Shown here: positions 42,404-50,853 of the stretch, piece after piece
How the letters are laid out: every line of letters begins with the position of its first letter
Position numbering within the stretch: position 1 is the first letter of the stretch
NCBI GenBank assembly: GCA_045804265.1
Contig: JBJMNK010000001.1
Location: 1-64,000, forward strand
Source of the DNA: JABFXC01 sp045804265
GTDB taxonomy: Bacteria; Gemmatimonadota; Gemmatimonadetes; Gemmatimonadales; Gemmatimonadaceae
Reading direction: 5' to 3'
Length of the DNA: 64,000 nucleotides
Program-made: the position numbers and the translations under genes
The notes under the pieces: model-generated
Database searches by the model: none
What the model was told of the DNA's origin: nothing
Seen by the model: only the letters and a program-made list of their open reading frames with translations

Positions 42404-42790
42404 GCGGATCATGCACGTGCGAGCGGGTGAGATGATCTCACCCGGCTTTGTACGCAGTAGCTCGGGCCAATGACGGTTGAACGACAATCACGCGGATTTC
42501 GCGGATGACGTGGATCGCTCCGTGAGGGCGGATGGCACTCCACTCCAGTCTTTGGCATCGCGCGAAAGGCTTGGGGGCACGCCGGGCGAGATCATCTCGC
42601 CACGCGTGCCCCAGTCGTTCAACCCTGGTGCACGGACCTCGACCGTCTACGGAGCGATCCGCGTGATCCGCGCAATCCGCGTGATTGCAGTTCCACTGTT
42701 ACGACCAGCCGGCACACGTGGCTCTCGAGCGAGCCCGATGCCGATCGAGGCACCTCAGCAGCTGGGCGGCACGCTGCACGACATCGCTGC
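42404..42790. repeat. Composite inverted-repeat element
   Basis: A 387-bp gap between convergent genes built of nested inverted repeats. Two short palindromes flank the middle: 42425-42443 (GGGTGAGAT, spacer, complement) and 42585-42601 (GGCGAGAT/ATCTCGCC). A 10-bp pair GTTGAACGAC (42476-42485) and its complement (42614-42623) encloses one of them. An outer 39-bp arm at 42485-42523 matches the inverse of 42649-42687 at 36 of 39 positions, with a repeating ATCCGCG-type core. The layout suggests a degenerate palindromic repeat or non-autonomous mobile element. Confidence 0.75.
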
Positions 42791-44053
42791 CTAACGCGCG
42801 ATCGTCGCCACGCCTTCGAGCAGGCGGTCGATCTCGTCGGGCGTCGTGTAGATCGCGCAGCCGGCGCGAACGAGCCCGGCCTCGGCGAGGCCGAGCTTGG
42901 CGACGATCGTCGATGCGTAGAAGTCGCCATGCGAGGCGAAGACGCCGCGCTCGGCGAGATGGGTGACGACGCGCTCGGAGTTCATGCCTCGCACCGTGAA
43001 CGCGGCGGTCGGGGTGCGGGCGCCGCCGGCCGGAGGCCCGAATCGCGTCACGCCGCGGATCGAGCCGAGTCCGTCCCAGAGGCGAGCGAAGAGCTCGCGC
43101 TTGCGGGCGTGAAATTCTGCGTATGACCGCTCGAGGCGCGCCCGTCGCGTCGGGCCGGCGGCGAGGGTAGCGAGGAAATCGACGGCGGCGGCCGAACCGG
43201 CAATCGACTCGTGTGACTGCGTTCCGGTTTCGAATCGTTCGGGCGCGGTGTCGGGCGACGGCTCGAGCTTGGGGACGTCGATCCGCTCGAGCAGCGAGCG
43301 GCGCCCGTAGAGAATCCCGGCATGGGGCCCGTAGAACTTGTAGGCCGAGCAGGCGAGGAAGTCGCAGCCGATCGCCTGGACATCGACGAGGCTGTGGGGC
43401 GCGAAGTGGACAGCGTCGACGAACGAGAGTGCTCCCGCCTCGCGGGCGATCCGGCAGACGCGGGCGACGTCGGTGACGGTGCCTAACGCGTTGGAGGCGG
43501 CGCCGACCGCGACGAGTCGCGTTTTCGGCCCGACCAGGCTGGCGAGGTGCTCGAGATCCACCGTCCCGCTGTCGGCGGCGGCGCGGGCCATCCGGACCGT
43601 GAGGCCGCGCTCGCGCTCGAGTGCCTTCCACGGATCGACGTTGGCGCGATGATCGAGCTCGGTGACGACGATCTCGTCCCCCTGCTTCCACTCCCTGCCT
43701 AACGCGCGCCCGAGGTGGTACGTCAGGCTGGTCATGTTCTGGCCGAAGACGACCTCGGCCGGGGACGCGTTGAGGAAGTCGGCGAGCGCCTCGCGCGCTC
43801 CCTCGATGATCGCGTCGGTCTCGATGCTGGTCGGGTACGCCCAGTGGGTGTTGGCGTTATGGTGCAGCAGATAGTCCGACATCGCCTGGACCACTTCCCG
43901 GGGGACCTGAGTGCCGCCCGGTCCGTCGAAGTACGCGACCGGATGGCCGAGGTGCCGGCGCTCGAGCGCCGGGAAGTGCGACCGGATCTCGGCGATCCCG
44001 GCGGCTCCGGGGTGCTGGCTCGGGTGCGACCCAGAAACGCGAGTGGAGGTCAC
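42791..44053 (-). CDS. Cysteine desulfurase-like aminotransferase class V
   Basis: A 420-residue PLP enzyme of the VC1184-type cysteine desulfurase-like family. The PLP lysine is Lys239 (Ser-Ala-Tyr-Lys-Phe-Tyr-Gly-Pro-His), with Thr-Glu-Leu-Asp-His-Arg-Ala-Asn near 131-138 and Asp213-Ala-Val-His-Phe in the cofactor pocket. Unlike IscS, it lacks an obvious Cys-loop of a standard desulfurase, so its sulfur- or amino-transfer substrate is unknown. It ends in an octamer-embedded stop. Only 10 bp separate it from the upstream NAD-dependent dehydrogenase gene, so they are likely one operon. Confidence 0.9.
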   Translation of the reverse strand: MTSTRVSGSHPSQHPGAAGIAEIRSHFPALERRHLGHPVAYFDGPGGTQVPREVVQAMSDYLLHHNANTHWAYPTSIETDAIIEGAREALADFLNASPAEVVFGQNMTSLTYHLGRALGREWKQGDEIVVTELDHRANVDPWKALERERGLTVRMARAAADSGTVDLEHLASLVGPKTRLVAVGAASNALGTVTDVARVCRIAREAGALSFVDAVHFAPHSLVDVQAIGCDFLACSAYKFYGPHAGILYGRRSLLERIDVPKLEPSPDTAPERFETGTQSHESIAGSAAAVDFLATLAAGPTRRARLERSYAEFHARKRELFARLWDGLGSIRGVTRFGPPAGGARTPTAAFTVRGMNSERVVTHLAERGVFASHGDFYASTIVAKLGLAEAGLVRAGCAIYTTPDEIDRLLEGVATIAR

Positions 44054-44063
44054 CGGATCGTCC

Positions 44064-44954
44064 TCACCGGATCTCCGTGGCCGCCCACTGCTCGAGGACC
44101 TTCACTGCCTCGACATGATCGGCCTCCTCGCCTAACGCGAGACGGGCGACGCGAAACAGCTCGGCGGTCAGCTGAAGCAGCGGCGACGGGACCTTCTGCA
44201 TGCGCGCGAAGTCGGCGGCGATGCGGAGATCCTTGTCGAGCAGGGCGAGCTTGAACGTCCGCGGGAAGGCGCGCGTCAGCACTCGCTCGGGGAAGAGGTT
44301 CTCCGATGTGTTGGAGCGGCCGCTCGAAGCGTTGATCACTTCGAGCGCGACCTTCGCGTTCACGCCCGACTTCGCGAGTGCGGCGAGCCCCTCGCCGGCC
44401 GCCCAGATGTGCACCGCCAGCATCGCGTTGTTGACGGCCTTCACCGCGTCTCCGGCACCGACGTCGCCACAGTGGATGATCTTGCGGCCGAAGGCCTCGA
44501 GGACAGGACGCGCCTTCGCGATGTCGGCGGCGCTCCCGCCGCACATCACGGTCAGCGTTCCCTGCTCCGCTCCACTCACGCCGCCACTGACCGGTGCGTC
44601 GATGAAGCCGACACCCGCCGCGGCGAGGCGCGTCGAGATTCGTCGCGACCCATCAGGGTCGCCTGAGGTGCAATCGATGAACAGCGCGCCGCGCTGCAGT
44701 CCGGCGAGCAACCCGTTCGGTCCGTCGAGAAGCTGCTCCACCTCGGCCGACGTCGGCAGGCAGGTGAAGACGAAGTCGCGGCCGGCGACTGCTTCGGCTG
44801 GTGTCCGCGCCTGCATGGCGCCGTGGTGCATCGAGGCGAAGGCGACGGCGCGCGAGGCGGTGCGGTTCCACACCGCGAGATCGAAGCGGCGGGCGAGCTG
44901 GCGAGCCATCGGTGCGCCGATGGCGCCGAGCCCGAGGAATGCGACGCGAGTCAT
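44064..44954 (-). CDS. 3-hydroxyisobutyrate dehydrogenase-family enzyme
   Basis: A 296-residue beta-hydroxyacid dehydrogenase. The N-terminal NAD(P)-binding Gly-Leu-Gly-Ala-Ile-Gly is at 8-13, Pro-Val-Ser-Gly-Gly at 121-125 in the substrate loop, and catalytic Lys172 in Asp-Ala-Val-Lys-Ala-Val-Asn-Asn. Family members oxidise 3-hydroxyisobutyrate, tartronate semialdehyde or succinic-semialdehyde relatives; the substrate here is not determinable. The ATG at 44954 begins the conserved fold; a frame to 44990 adds 12 residues. The gene directly precedes the cysteine-desulfurase-like gene (10-bp gap). Confidence 0.9.
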   Translation of the reverse strand: MTRVAFLGLGAIGAPMARQLARRFDLAVWNRTASRAVAFASMHHGAMQARTPAEAVAGRDFVFTCLPTSAEVEQLLDGPNGLLAGLQRGALFIDCTSGDPDGSRRISTRLAAAGVGFIDAPVSGGVSGAEQGTLTVMCGGSAADIAKARPVLEAFGRKIIHCGDVGAGDAVKAVNNAMLAVHIWAAGEGLAALAKSGVNAKVALEVINASSGRSNTSENLFPERVLTRAFPRTFKLALLDKDLRIAADFARMQKVPSPLLQLTAELFRVARLALGEEADHVEAVKVLEQWAATEIR

Positions 44955-45031
44955 GAAGTGCGGGGCGAAGGGTCGCCGTAACTTCGCCACCTTCCACCGC
45001 GTGACGGAAGGGCGCGGCCGCGAATTATCTT

Positions 45032-45280
45032 GTGCCCGTGCCCCGCTTCACCACCATCGCCCGCATCGGCGGAATGCGGTCCGTCCACTGTGCGCGCGCG
45101 GTGTTCACCGCGCTCGCCGTCATACCGGGCGTGACCGGCGCCGAGGTGGTCGTCGGCCGCGCGACGATCGACCACGATGGGCGGGCGACGCCGGATGCGC
45201 TGCGTGCGGCAATCGGCCTCGCCGGCTATGAGCTGCTCGAAACGACCGAGGAGCGGCAACGCTCGTTGCCGCTCCTCTGA
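45032..45280 (+). CDS. HMA-like small protein with altered metal site
   Basis: An 82-residue protein with the fold pattern of a heavy-metal-associated domain (Gly-Met-Arg-Ser-Val-His-Cys, then Ala-Leu-Ala-Val-Ile-Pro-Gly-Val). In standard HMA the motif is Gly-Met-x-Cys-x-x-Cys; here the first Cys is replaced by Ser, leaving a single Cys. A role as a metallochaperone is therefore uncertain. Starts are GTG (45032 or 45038). Its last codons overlap a hairpin whose 17-bp arm is repeated immediately downstream. Confidence 0.7.
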   Translation: MPVPRFTTIARIGGMRSVHCARAVFTALAVIPGVTGAEVVVGRATIDHDGRATPDALRAAIGLAGYELLETTEERQRSLPLL

Positions 45281-45304
45281 TAGCAACGTTGCCGCTCCTC
45301 TGAT
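45248..45304 (+). repeat. Hairpin with duplicated arm at gene end
   Basis: GAGGAGCGGCAAC (45248-45260) pairs with 45265-45277 (loop GCTC). The 17-base segment GTTGCCGCTCCTCTGAT occurs at 45265-45281 and again at 45288-45304, six bases apart. So the 3' end of the HMA-like gene and its downstream arm are a partial tandem duplication. It may be a slippage product or terminator expansion. Confidence 0.8.
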
Positions 45305-45366
45305 CGTCGCCGGCGTGGCCGGCGTGCTGCCTAACGTTCAGCGCGCGTGGCTGGCGTTCCTGAGCG

Positions 45367-48090
45367 CTACAGGCTGAGCCAGTACGACGCCTTGATGAGG
45401 AAGGTGTTGTCGGGATGCGCCCGGAACAGGTCGCGATAGTCGCGCCCCGCGGCAAACTGGCCGTAGTTCCGGTCGTACTGTTCGCGGCCCTGCTGCCAGA
45501 CCACGAAGATTGAAGAGCCGGGGCGATACTCCCAGCGCAGCACGGCGTTGGTGTTGAGCGCCTTGTAGTTGAAGTCGTTCGCGCTCGCGGTGTAGCCGAC
45601 GAACGCGGTGGTGTCGGCGTAGTCGAACGGCACGTACTCCTTGTAGCGGTCCGCATACGATGCCGCGCGCGGGTCGTTGAGCTCGCGCAGCCTCGTGTAG
45701 TGCCCGACGGTGACGTACGGCGAGGCGTACATCTGGAAGGTCAGCGTCGGGGTCGCGGTGTAGTCGAGCCGCGTCGTCATCGACAGCGTGCGCTGGTCGA
45801 GCCGCGCGAAGCTGTAGTGCGTCGAATGGCTCGAGTCGGCGTTCATCGTGTTGAACTGACCGTACCACTGCGAGTCGTTGAGGTCATGCTGGAAGTGCGG
45901 CCCCACCGAGAGCTTGAGCCGGTCCGATGCGCGGTAGTCGATCTCGGGGTCGAGGAAGAATCCGTGCGAGCGGTTGCCGTCGGCCTGGAAGTAGCCGCTG
46001 AAGAAGTAGGGCGTGATCCGCTTCCGTGAGTCGCCCTCGAAGCCGAACCAGGGGCTGATGCTCTTCGAGTTGCGCACCGCTGGACCGCCGCGACTGGCGC
46101 GATCGTCGTAGGTCGGCGCGACACCGTTGTTGCTGATGCCGGTATGGATCCACCACAGCGACGGGAGCTGGATGTGGTAGTTGATGTTTCCACCGAGATC
46201 CGTGCGGAGCCCGTCGTTGGTCCACCCCGCCCACTGGTTGAAGTTGAGTCGCGCCATGCGATACCACGACGTCGGCTTGTTGAACTGGAAGGCGTACCAC
46301 GCGTTCTGCGACTTCTGGTCGGCGCGCGAGAGATATCCGACGTCGTTCATCTCGAAGCCTGGCGAGAGGACGCGATAGTTAACGTTGAAGCGGGTGATGC
46401 CTCCGCCGACTTTCGAGAAGGAGATGTTCTCGGCGTTGCCGGAAAGGTCGGTGCGGTTCGGATCGTAAGGCAGGCTGGCGTCCGGTCGCTGGTAGTTGTG
46501 GCGCGCATCGGTCTGCAGCAGGTCCATCGCGTCGCTGGTGCCGCGCACGGTGCTGGCCGCGAGGAAGCCGGACAGCTCGTAGTTGTCCTTGAGGAAACGA
46601 TGACGCGCATCGATCCCGCCGACGTACGCCGAGCGCGCGAGGTACTGCTGCGTGAAGTCGTCGAGCGAGCGGTCGGTGGCGGTCGCCATGACACCGATCG
46701 TCGTCTTCCCCTTGCGGAAATCCTGGGCGACGCGGCCGACGAGATAGTTGGTGCGTGGCTCGGTGACGAGGTTCCCGATGATCGGACCGTAGGCCTTGCG
46801 CTCGTCGGTGACGGCGTCGAAGACGCCGAGCTGCAGCCCGGACTCGGTGCGTCCGGTGAGCTTGGCGGCGCCGAGGATCGGCGTCGACTGGCTCACGCTC
46901 GCGGCAGCGTCGTGGTTGCCGATCACTTCATCGTTGAGCTGTGGCCGGCGGCCGATGCGGCGCGAGTAGAACATCCCGCTGCAATTGCCGTCGTTGCAGT
47001 TGACGTCGAAGCGGAAGAGTCCCGCGCCTTCCATGAAGAACGGACGGCGCTCCTGATAGAACGTCTCGAAGGCGGTGAGGTTGAGGTTCGACGGATCGGC
47101 CTCGACCTGGCCGAAGTCGGGATTGATCGTCGCGTCGAGGGTGAAGTTCGACGTGAGCCCGTACTTGATGTCGGCGCCGACAGTGCTGAGGTTGGCGCGG
47201 GCAAAGCCGGCAACGGCGCCACTGCCATCGAGCTGGTGCTGCGGCACCGTCTTCACCACGGTGTATGGCGTGACCTCGAGCCGCCGCGGGCTGGAGAGTC
47301 CGGCGAAGCCGGATACCTCGGCGAACTGCGAGACGACGCCGCCCTTCGACTTGCGGAGCACGGGCCAGGAGATGCGCTCGCCCGAGCGCCCGATGTTGCG
47401 GATGAACATCATGCCGAACGTCGGCGAACCGTTAGGCGCGAAGCGGAGCTGGCTGAGTGGGATGCGGAACTCGGCGCTCCATCCGTCCTTCGTGATCGCG
47501 GTCGCGACATCCCAGACCGCGTCCCACGAGCCGTCTTCGTCGCCATCGTTGACGATCGAGTAGTCGCGCTTGACACCGGCCGCGTTGACGTGGAACTCGA
47601 AGCCGGTGCGGTGATCGTTGTACGAGTCGATCAGCACCATCAGCCAGTCTGATGGGCTCCCCTGATCGCGGCGCGTGAGCTGCGCGACGATCGAGTCCGG
47701 ATGCGGGTCCTTCGCCTCGAGCAGGACGTAGAGGTTGCGGTCGTCGAACGCGACCTTCGCCGTGGTCGCGTAGCTCGGGTCGCCGTCCTCATTCGGCTCG
47801 AACTGGCGGAACGCAGTGACCGCGGGCGCACTCGCCCACACTGCGTCGTCGCCACGCCCATCGAGAACCGGTGCCGCATTCGCGCGGACCGCCGCGGCGG
47901 CCATCGGCGTCGACACGTCCTTCCTGGTGACGGCACCCGCAGGTGAGACGGTGGCACCGGTGGTCGTGGCGACGGTGGTCTGCGCGAGCAGCGCGCAGGG
48001 CGCGACGATTGCGACGAGCGCGACGAGCGCGACGAGCGCGACGCGCGCGACGCGCGCGGCGAGTGCGCTGCGGATCAGGAAGTGGCGCAT
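45367..48090 (-). CDS. DUF5916 outer-membrane protein with CBM9-like domain
   Basis: A 907-residue secreted protein: signal peptide with an Ala-Leu-Val repeat (about 1-36), a CBM9-like carbohydrate-binding domain (about 68-250, Asp-Gly-Arg-Gly-Asp-Asp-Ala-Val-Trp and Asp-Asp-Arg-Asn-Leu-Tyr-Val), then a large DUF5916 domain predicted to form an outer-membrane barrel (alternating aromatic strands from about 270). Members often accompany peptidase or nutrient-uptake genes, but the function is unknown. The C-terminus ends in aromatic/hydrophobic residues (Trp-Leu-Ser-Leu) as in outer-membrane strands. Single gene with a strong hairpin at 48118-48166 upstream. Confidence 0.92.
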   Translation of the reverse strand: MRHFLIRSALAARVARVALVALVALVAIVAPCALLAQTTVATTTGATVSPAGAVTRKDVSTPMAAAAVRANAAPVLDGRGDDAVWASAPAVTAFRQFEPNEDGDPSYATTAKVAFDDRNLYVLLEAKDPHPDSIVAQLTRRDQGSPSDWLMVLIDSYNDHRTGFEFHVNAAGVKRDYSIVNDGDEDGSWDAVWDVATAITKDGWSAEFRIPLSQLRFAPNGSPTFGMMFIRNIGRSGERISWPVLRKSKGGVVSQFAEVSGFAGLSSPRRLEVTPYTVVKTVPQHQLDGSGAVAGFARANLSTVGADIKYGLTSNFTLDATINPDFGQVEADPSNLNLTAFETFYQERRPFFMEGAGLFRFDVNCNDGNCSGMFYSRRIGRRPQLNDEVIGNHDAAASVSQSTPILGAAKLTGRTESGLQLGVFDAVTDERKAYGPIIGNLVTEPRTNYLVGRVAQDFRKGKTTIGVMATATDRSLDDFTQQYLARSAYVGGIDARHRFLKDNYELSGFLAASTVRGTSDAMDLLQTDARHNYQRPDASLPYDPNRTDLSGNAENISFSKVGGGITRFNVNYRVLSPGFEMNDVGYLSRADQKSQNAWYAFQFNKPTSWYRMARLNFNQWAGWTNDGLRTDLGGNINYHIQLPSLWWIHTGISNNGVAPTYDDRASRGGPAVRNSKSISPWFGFEGDSRKRITPYFFSGYFQADGNRSHGFFLDPEIDYRASDRLKLSVGPHFQHDLNDSQWYGQFNTMNADSSHSTHYSFARLDQRTLSMTTRLDYTATPTLTFQMYASPYVTVGHYTRLRELNDPRAASYADRYKEYVPFDYADTTAFVGYTASANDFNYKALNTNAVLRWEYRPGSSIFVVWQQGREQYDRNYGQFAAGRDYRDLFRAHPDNTFLIKASYWLSL

Positions 48091-48117
48091 GAGACTGGGG
48101 GCTGTGGTACGTACGAC

Positions 48118-48166
48118 GCTGTCACATCATGCGAGGCCATGTCTTGGCTTCGCGTGATGTGACAGC
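48118..48166. promoter_or_regulatory. Near-perfect 21-bp inverted repeat upstream of DUF5916 gene
   Basis: Arms 48118-48138 and 48146-48166 (loop of 7) differ at two positions. The site lies 28 bp upstream of the barrel-gene start and downstream of the SDR gene stop (48309). It may be an SDR-gene terminator, a leader hairpin or an operator; the sequence does not decide. The arms contain TGTCACATCA. Confidence 0.6.
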
Positions 48167-48266
48167 GGGTGGTACGAAATGGTTTGTCCGCGGTTTCGCG
48201 ATCGGCGCGAGGCTGCGATGTCAACGAATCGTCAGCACATCGCGTCCGCAGCGAGCGGGTGCGCGC

Positions 48267-48302
48267 GCGGGTGCGAGCGCGGGTGCGAGCGCGGGTGCGA
48301 GC
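48267..48302. repeat. 12-bp tandem repeat (3 copies)
   Basis: Three perfect copies of GCGGGTGCGAGC (48267-48278, 48279-48290, 48291-48302), preceded by a degenerate partial copy. It abuts the 3' end of the SDR gene (stop 48309-48311). A simple GC-rich slippage repeat. Confidence 0.85.
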
Positions 48303-48308
48303 GCGACG

Positions 48309-49286
48309 TCAGCTCGCGAAACGCTCCATCGCGCGCTGGTAGCTCTGCACGACGCCGGGGAGGATCGATGCGATCGGCGTGTACTTCAGCCCGAGCTCGC
48401 CGCGCGCCCACGAGCCGTCGACCTTCACGCCGTCGGCGAGGAAGCGCGCTTCCTCCGGCGCGAGCAGCGGACGGCTGCCGAGCGGACCGGCCATCGCGCC
48501 CGAGAACTTCGACACCATGCCGAGCGCGCGCGCGGTCCAGTTGCGAGCAGGGCGGCGACCGGTGAGCGCGCCAATGCGGTCGAGCATCTGTCGCATCGTC
48601 ATGCGTTCGGCGCTGAGGATGTAGCGCTCGCCGTTCTTCCCTGCGTCGAGCGCGCGGATCATCCCCTGTGCGGCATCGTCAGCGCCGACCCATGACATCA
48701 CGGCATCGGTGCCGAAGCGCGTGCCGCCGCTCACCGCGCGACGCAGGAGACGGCCGACCCAGCCCATGTCACCCGGCGCGAGCACGAGCGACGGTTCGAC
48801 GACGACGACTTCGATTCCCTTGCTGCGAAGCCGCATCGCGAGACGTTCGGACTCGAGCTTTGAGCGTTCGAACTCGCTGCGCGTCTCGCCGCGATGGCGG
48901 GTCCACTCGTATCCAACCTCGCCGCGCGGCTCACCGATGGCGAGTGCGCTCGACACATGGACGACTCGCGGAACCTTCGCCACCAGCGCCGCGGCGATGG
49001 TGTTCTTCGTCCCGCCAACGTTGACGGAGTCGAAGGTGCGAACGTCGCGCGCCCAGAAGTCGAAGAAGGTTGCGACATGGAAGACCGCATCACAGCCGGC
49101 CATCTGTCGCGCGAGGGATTCGGAGCGACGCACGTCACCAACGACCGGGACGGCACCGAGATTCTTGAGCAGTTGCTCGCCGCCGCGACGCCGGACGAGA
49201 CCGATCACATGGTCGCCGCGTCGCTTCAGCGCGGTGACGAGGGCGCGGCCGAGCGGGCTCGCAGCGCCGGTGACGAATACGCGCAT
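48309..49286 (-). CDS. NAD-dependent epimerase/DFR-like SDR with altered Tyr
   Basis: A 325-residue extended SDR. The Rossmann Gly-Ala-Ala-Ser-Pro-Leu-Gly is at 7-13, Asp51-Val-Arg follows strand 3, and Val-Ser-Ser-Ala-Leu-Ala-Ile-Gly resembles dihydroflavonol-reductase-like enzymes. The usual YxxxK active-site motif reads Glu-Phe-Glu-Arg-Ser-Lys, so the catalytic Tyr appears as Phe while Lys is kept. It may be a binding or regulatory protein rather than an active dehydrogenase. Stand-alone gene; divergent from mgtE. Confidence 0.85.
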   Translation of the reverse strand: MRVFVTGAASPLGRALVTALKRRGDHVIGLVRRRGGEQLLKNLGAVPVVGDVRRSESLARQMAGCDAVFHVATFFDFWARDVRTFDSVNVGGTKNTIAAALVAKVPRVVHVSSALAIGEPRGEVGYEWTRHRGETRSEFERSKLESERLAMRLRSKGIEVVVVEPSLVLAPGDMGWVGRLLRRAVSGGTRFGTDAVMSWVGADDAAQGMIRALDAGKNGERYILSAERMTMRQMLDRIGALTGRRPARNWTARALGMVSKFSGAMAGPLGSRPLLAPEEARFLADGVKVDGSWARGELGLKYTPIASILPGVVQSYQRAMERFAS

Positions 49287-49470
49287 GAGGAGGAGCTGAG
49301 GTGGGAGGAGCCGCGTCTTCGCAGCCCAACATCAGACGAATTGCATGGCTTGTTCGCCACGCGGTCCGAGCCTAACTTGACGCCTCTCTCGCGCGGCGTG
49401 ATCGCCCTCACGTGACGCACGACACGGCGCCGTGACGGCCCGGCGTTTCGAACTTTTCGCGAGCGACACG

Positions 49471-50853
49471 ATGACTCCACCAGAGCGAAAGGAAGAGCGC
49501 CCGGTCGCCGCGCTTCTCGCGCCGGACATCGTCGTCATGCTCGAGGAGTCTCCCGCCGACGTCGCGGCGGAGACGGAGGAGATGCACCCGGCCGATCTCG
49601 CCGACGTCGCCGAGGCGATCCCGCGCGAGATGGTGCCGCAGCTGTTGATGGCGCTGCCGAAGGACCGCGCCGCCGACGTCCTCGAGTATCTCGACGAAGA
49701 GCTGCGCACCGAGGTGCTCGAGGAGATGTCGGCGAAGCAGGCCGCATCGCTCGTGTCGGCGATGACGCCTGACGATCGCGCCGACGTCCTCGAGGAGCTC
49801 GAGGAAGATCACGCCGACGACATCCTCGCCGAGATTCCGGCCGAGGCGAGGCGCGAGACCGAGCAGCTGCTCGCGTACGATCCCGAGAGCGCGGGCGGGA
49901 TCATGACGACGGAGTTCGTCTCCGTCGCCGCGTCGATGACGGTCGAGGAGGCGCTCTTCGCGGTGCGCGCGCTGGCGCGCGCGGGCCGCAAGGAGGCAAT
50001 GCACGCCATCTATGTGACGGACGTGCAGGGCCGGCTGCAGGGGGTGATGTCGATCCGCGAGCTGCTGGCCGCGCCGGAAGGGGCACGCGTCGCCGACATC
50101 GCGTGGGAGGAAGTGGTGACCGTGCCGCCGATGGCGGATCGCTCGGAGGTTGCGCGCGTCGTGCGCGAGTACGACCTCGTCGCGGTGCCAGTGGTGGACG
50201 AGGGCGATCGCATCATTGGTGTCGTCACGGTCGACGACGTGCTCGACGCGATGGTCGAGGAGCAGACGGAGGACGTGCAGCGGCTCGGCGCGGTGCAGCC
50301 GCTCGAGGAGCCATACTTCCAGGCGGGGTTCTGGAGCCTGGCGCGGAAGCGTGGCGGATGGCTCGTGCTGCTGTTCGTCGAGGAGATGTTCACCGGCACC
50401 GCGCTCCGTCACTATCAGGGCGTGCTCGAGTCGGTGACGGCACTGATGTTCTTCGTCCCGCTGATCATCAGCTCGGGTGGAAACTCCGGTTCGCAGTCGG
50501 CGACGCTGATCACGCGCGCGCTGGCGGTCGGCGACGTGAAGGTTCGCGACGTGATGCGGGTGCTGTCGCGCGAGATCGGCCAGGGGTTCGCGCTCGGGAT
50601 CTTCCTCGGCGCGATCGGGTTCGTGCGGGCGCTGATGTGGGGGAACGGGCTTCCGGTCGCATCGGTGATCTCGCTGACGCTGGTGGCGGTGGTGCTGATC
50701 GGTACGATCGTCGGCGCAATGCTGCCATTGATATTCACGAAGATCGGCTTCGACCCGGCGATCGCGTCGTCGCCGTTCGTCGCCTCGCTCGTGGACGTGG
50801 CGGGGATCGTGGTGTACTTCCGGATCGCGATCTGGCTGCTCCACGTGAAGTGA
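49471..50853 (+). CDS. mgtE: Magnesium transporter MgtE
   Basis: A 460-residue Mg2+ channel/transporter. An N-terminal alpha-helical superhelical domain (about 20-120, Met-His-Pro-Ala-Asp-Leu-Ala-Asp) is followed by two CBS domains (about 130-250) that sense Mg2+, then five TM helices with the signature Ser-Gly-Gly-Asn-Ser-Gly-Ser-Gln-Ser-Ala-Thr (about 345). Starts at GTG 49432 or ATG 49471 are possible. Its stop overlaps the GTG of the EamA exporter (GTGA at 50850-50853). No M-box riboswitch is recognisable in the 184 bp upstream. Confidence 0.95.
   Translation: MTPPERKEERPVAALLAPDIVVMLEESPADVAAETEEMHPADLADVAEAIPREMVPQLLMALPKDRAADVLEYLDEELRTEVLEEMSAKQAASLVSAMTPDDRADVLEELEEDHADDILAEIPAEARRETEQLLAYDPESAGGIMTTEFVSVAASMTVEEALFAVRALARAGRKEAMHAIYVTDVQGRLQGVMSIRELLAAPEGARVADIAWEEVVTVPPMADRSEVARVVREYDLVAVPVVDEGDRIIGVVTVDDVLDAMVEEQTEDVQRLGAVQPLEEPYFQAGFWSLARKRGGWLVLLFVEEMFTGTALRHYQGVLESVTALMFFVPLIISSGGNSGSQSATLITRALAVGDVKVRDVMRVLSREIGQGFALGIFLGAIGFVRALMWGNGLPVASVISLTLVAVVLIGTIVGAMLPLIFTKIGFDPAIASSPFVASLVDVAGIVVYFRIAIWLLHVK

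Noticed and set aside
48241..48308. CRISPR-like array in the GC-rich tandem repeat
   Set aside because: The unit is 12 bp and contiguous without spacers, so it is a simple tandem repeat.
49287..49470. M-box Mg2+ riboswitch upstream of mgtE
   Set aside because: No set of paired segments resembling the M-box could be recognised, and the region is largely taken by the divergent SDR upstream sequence.
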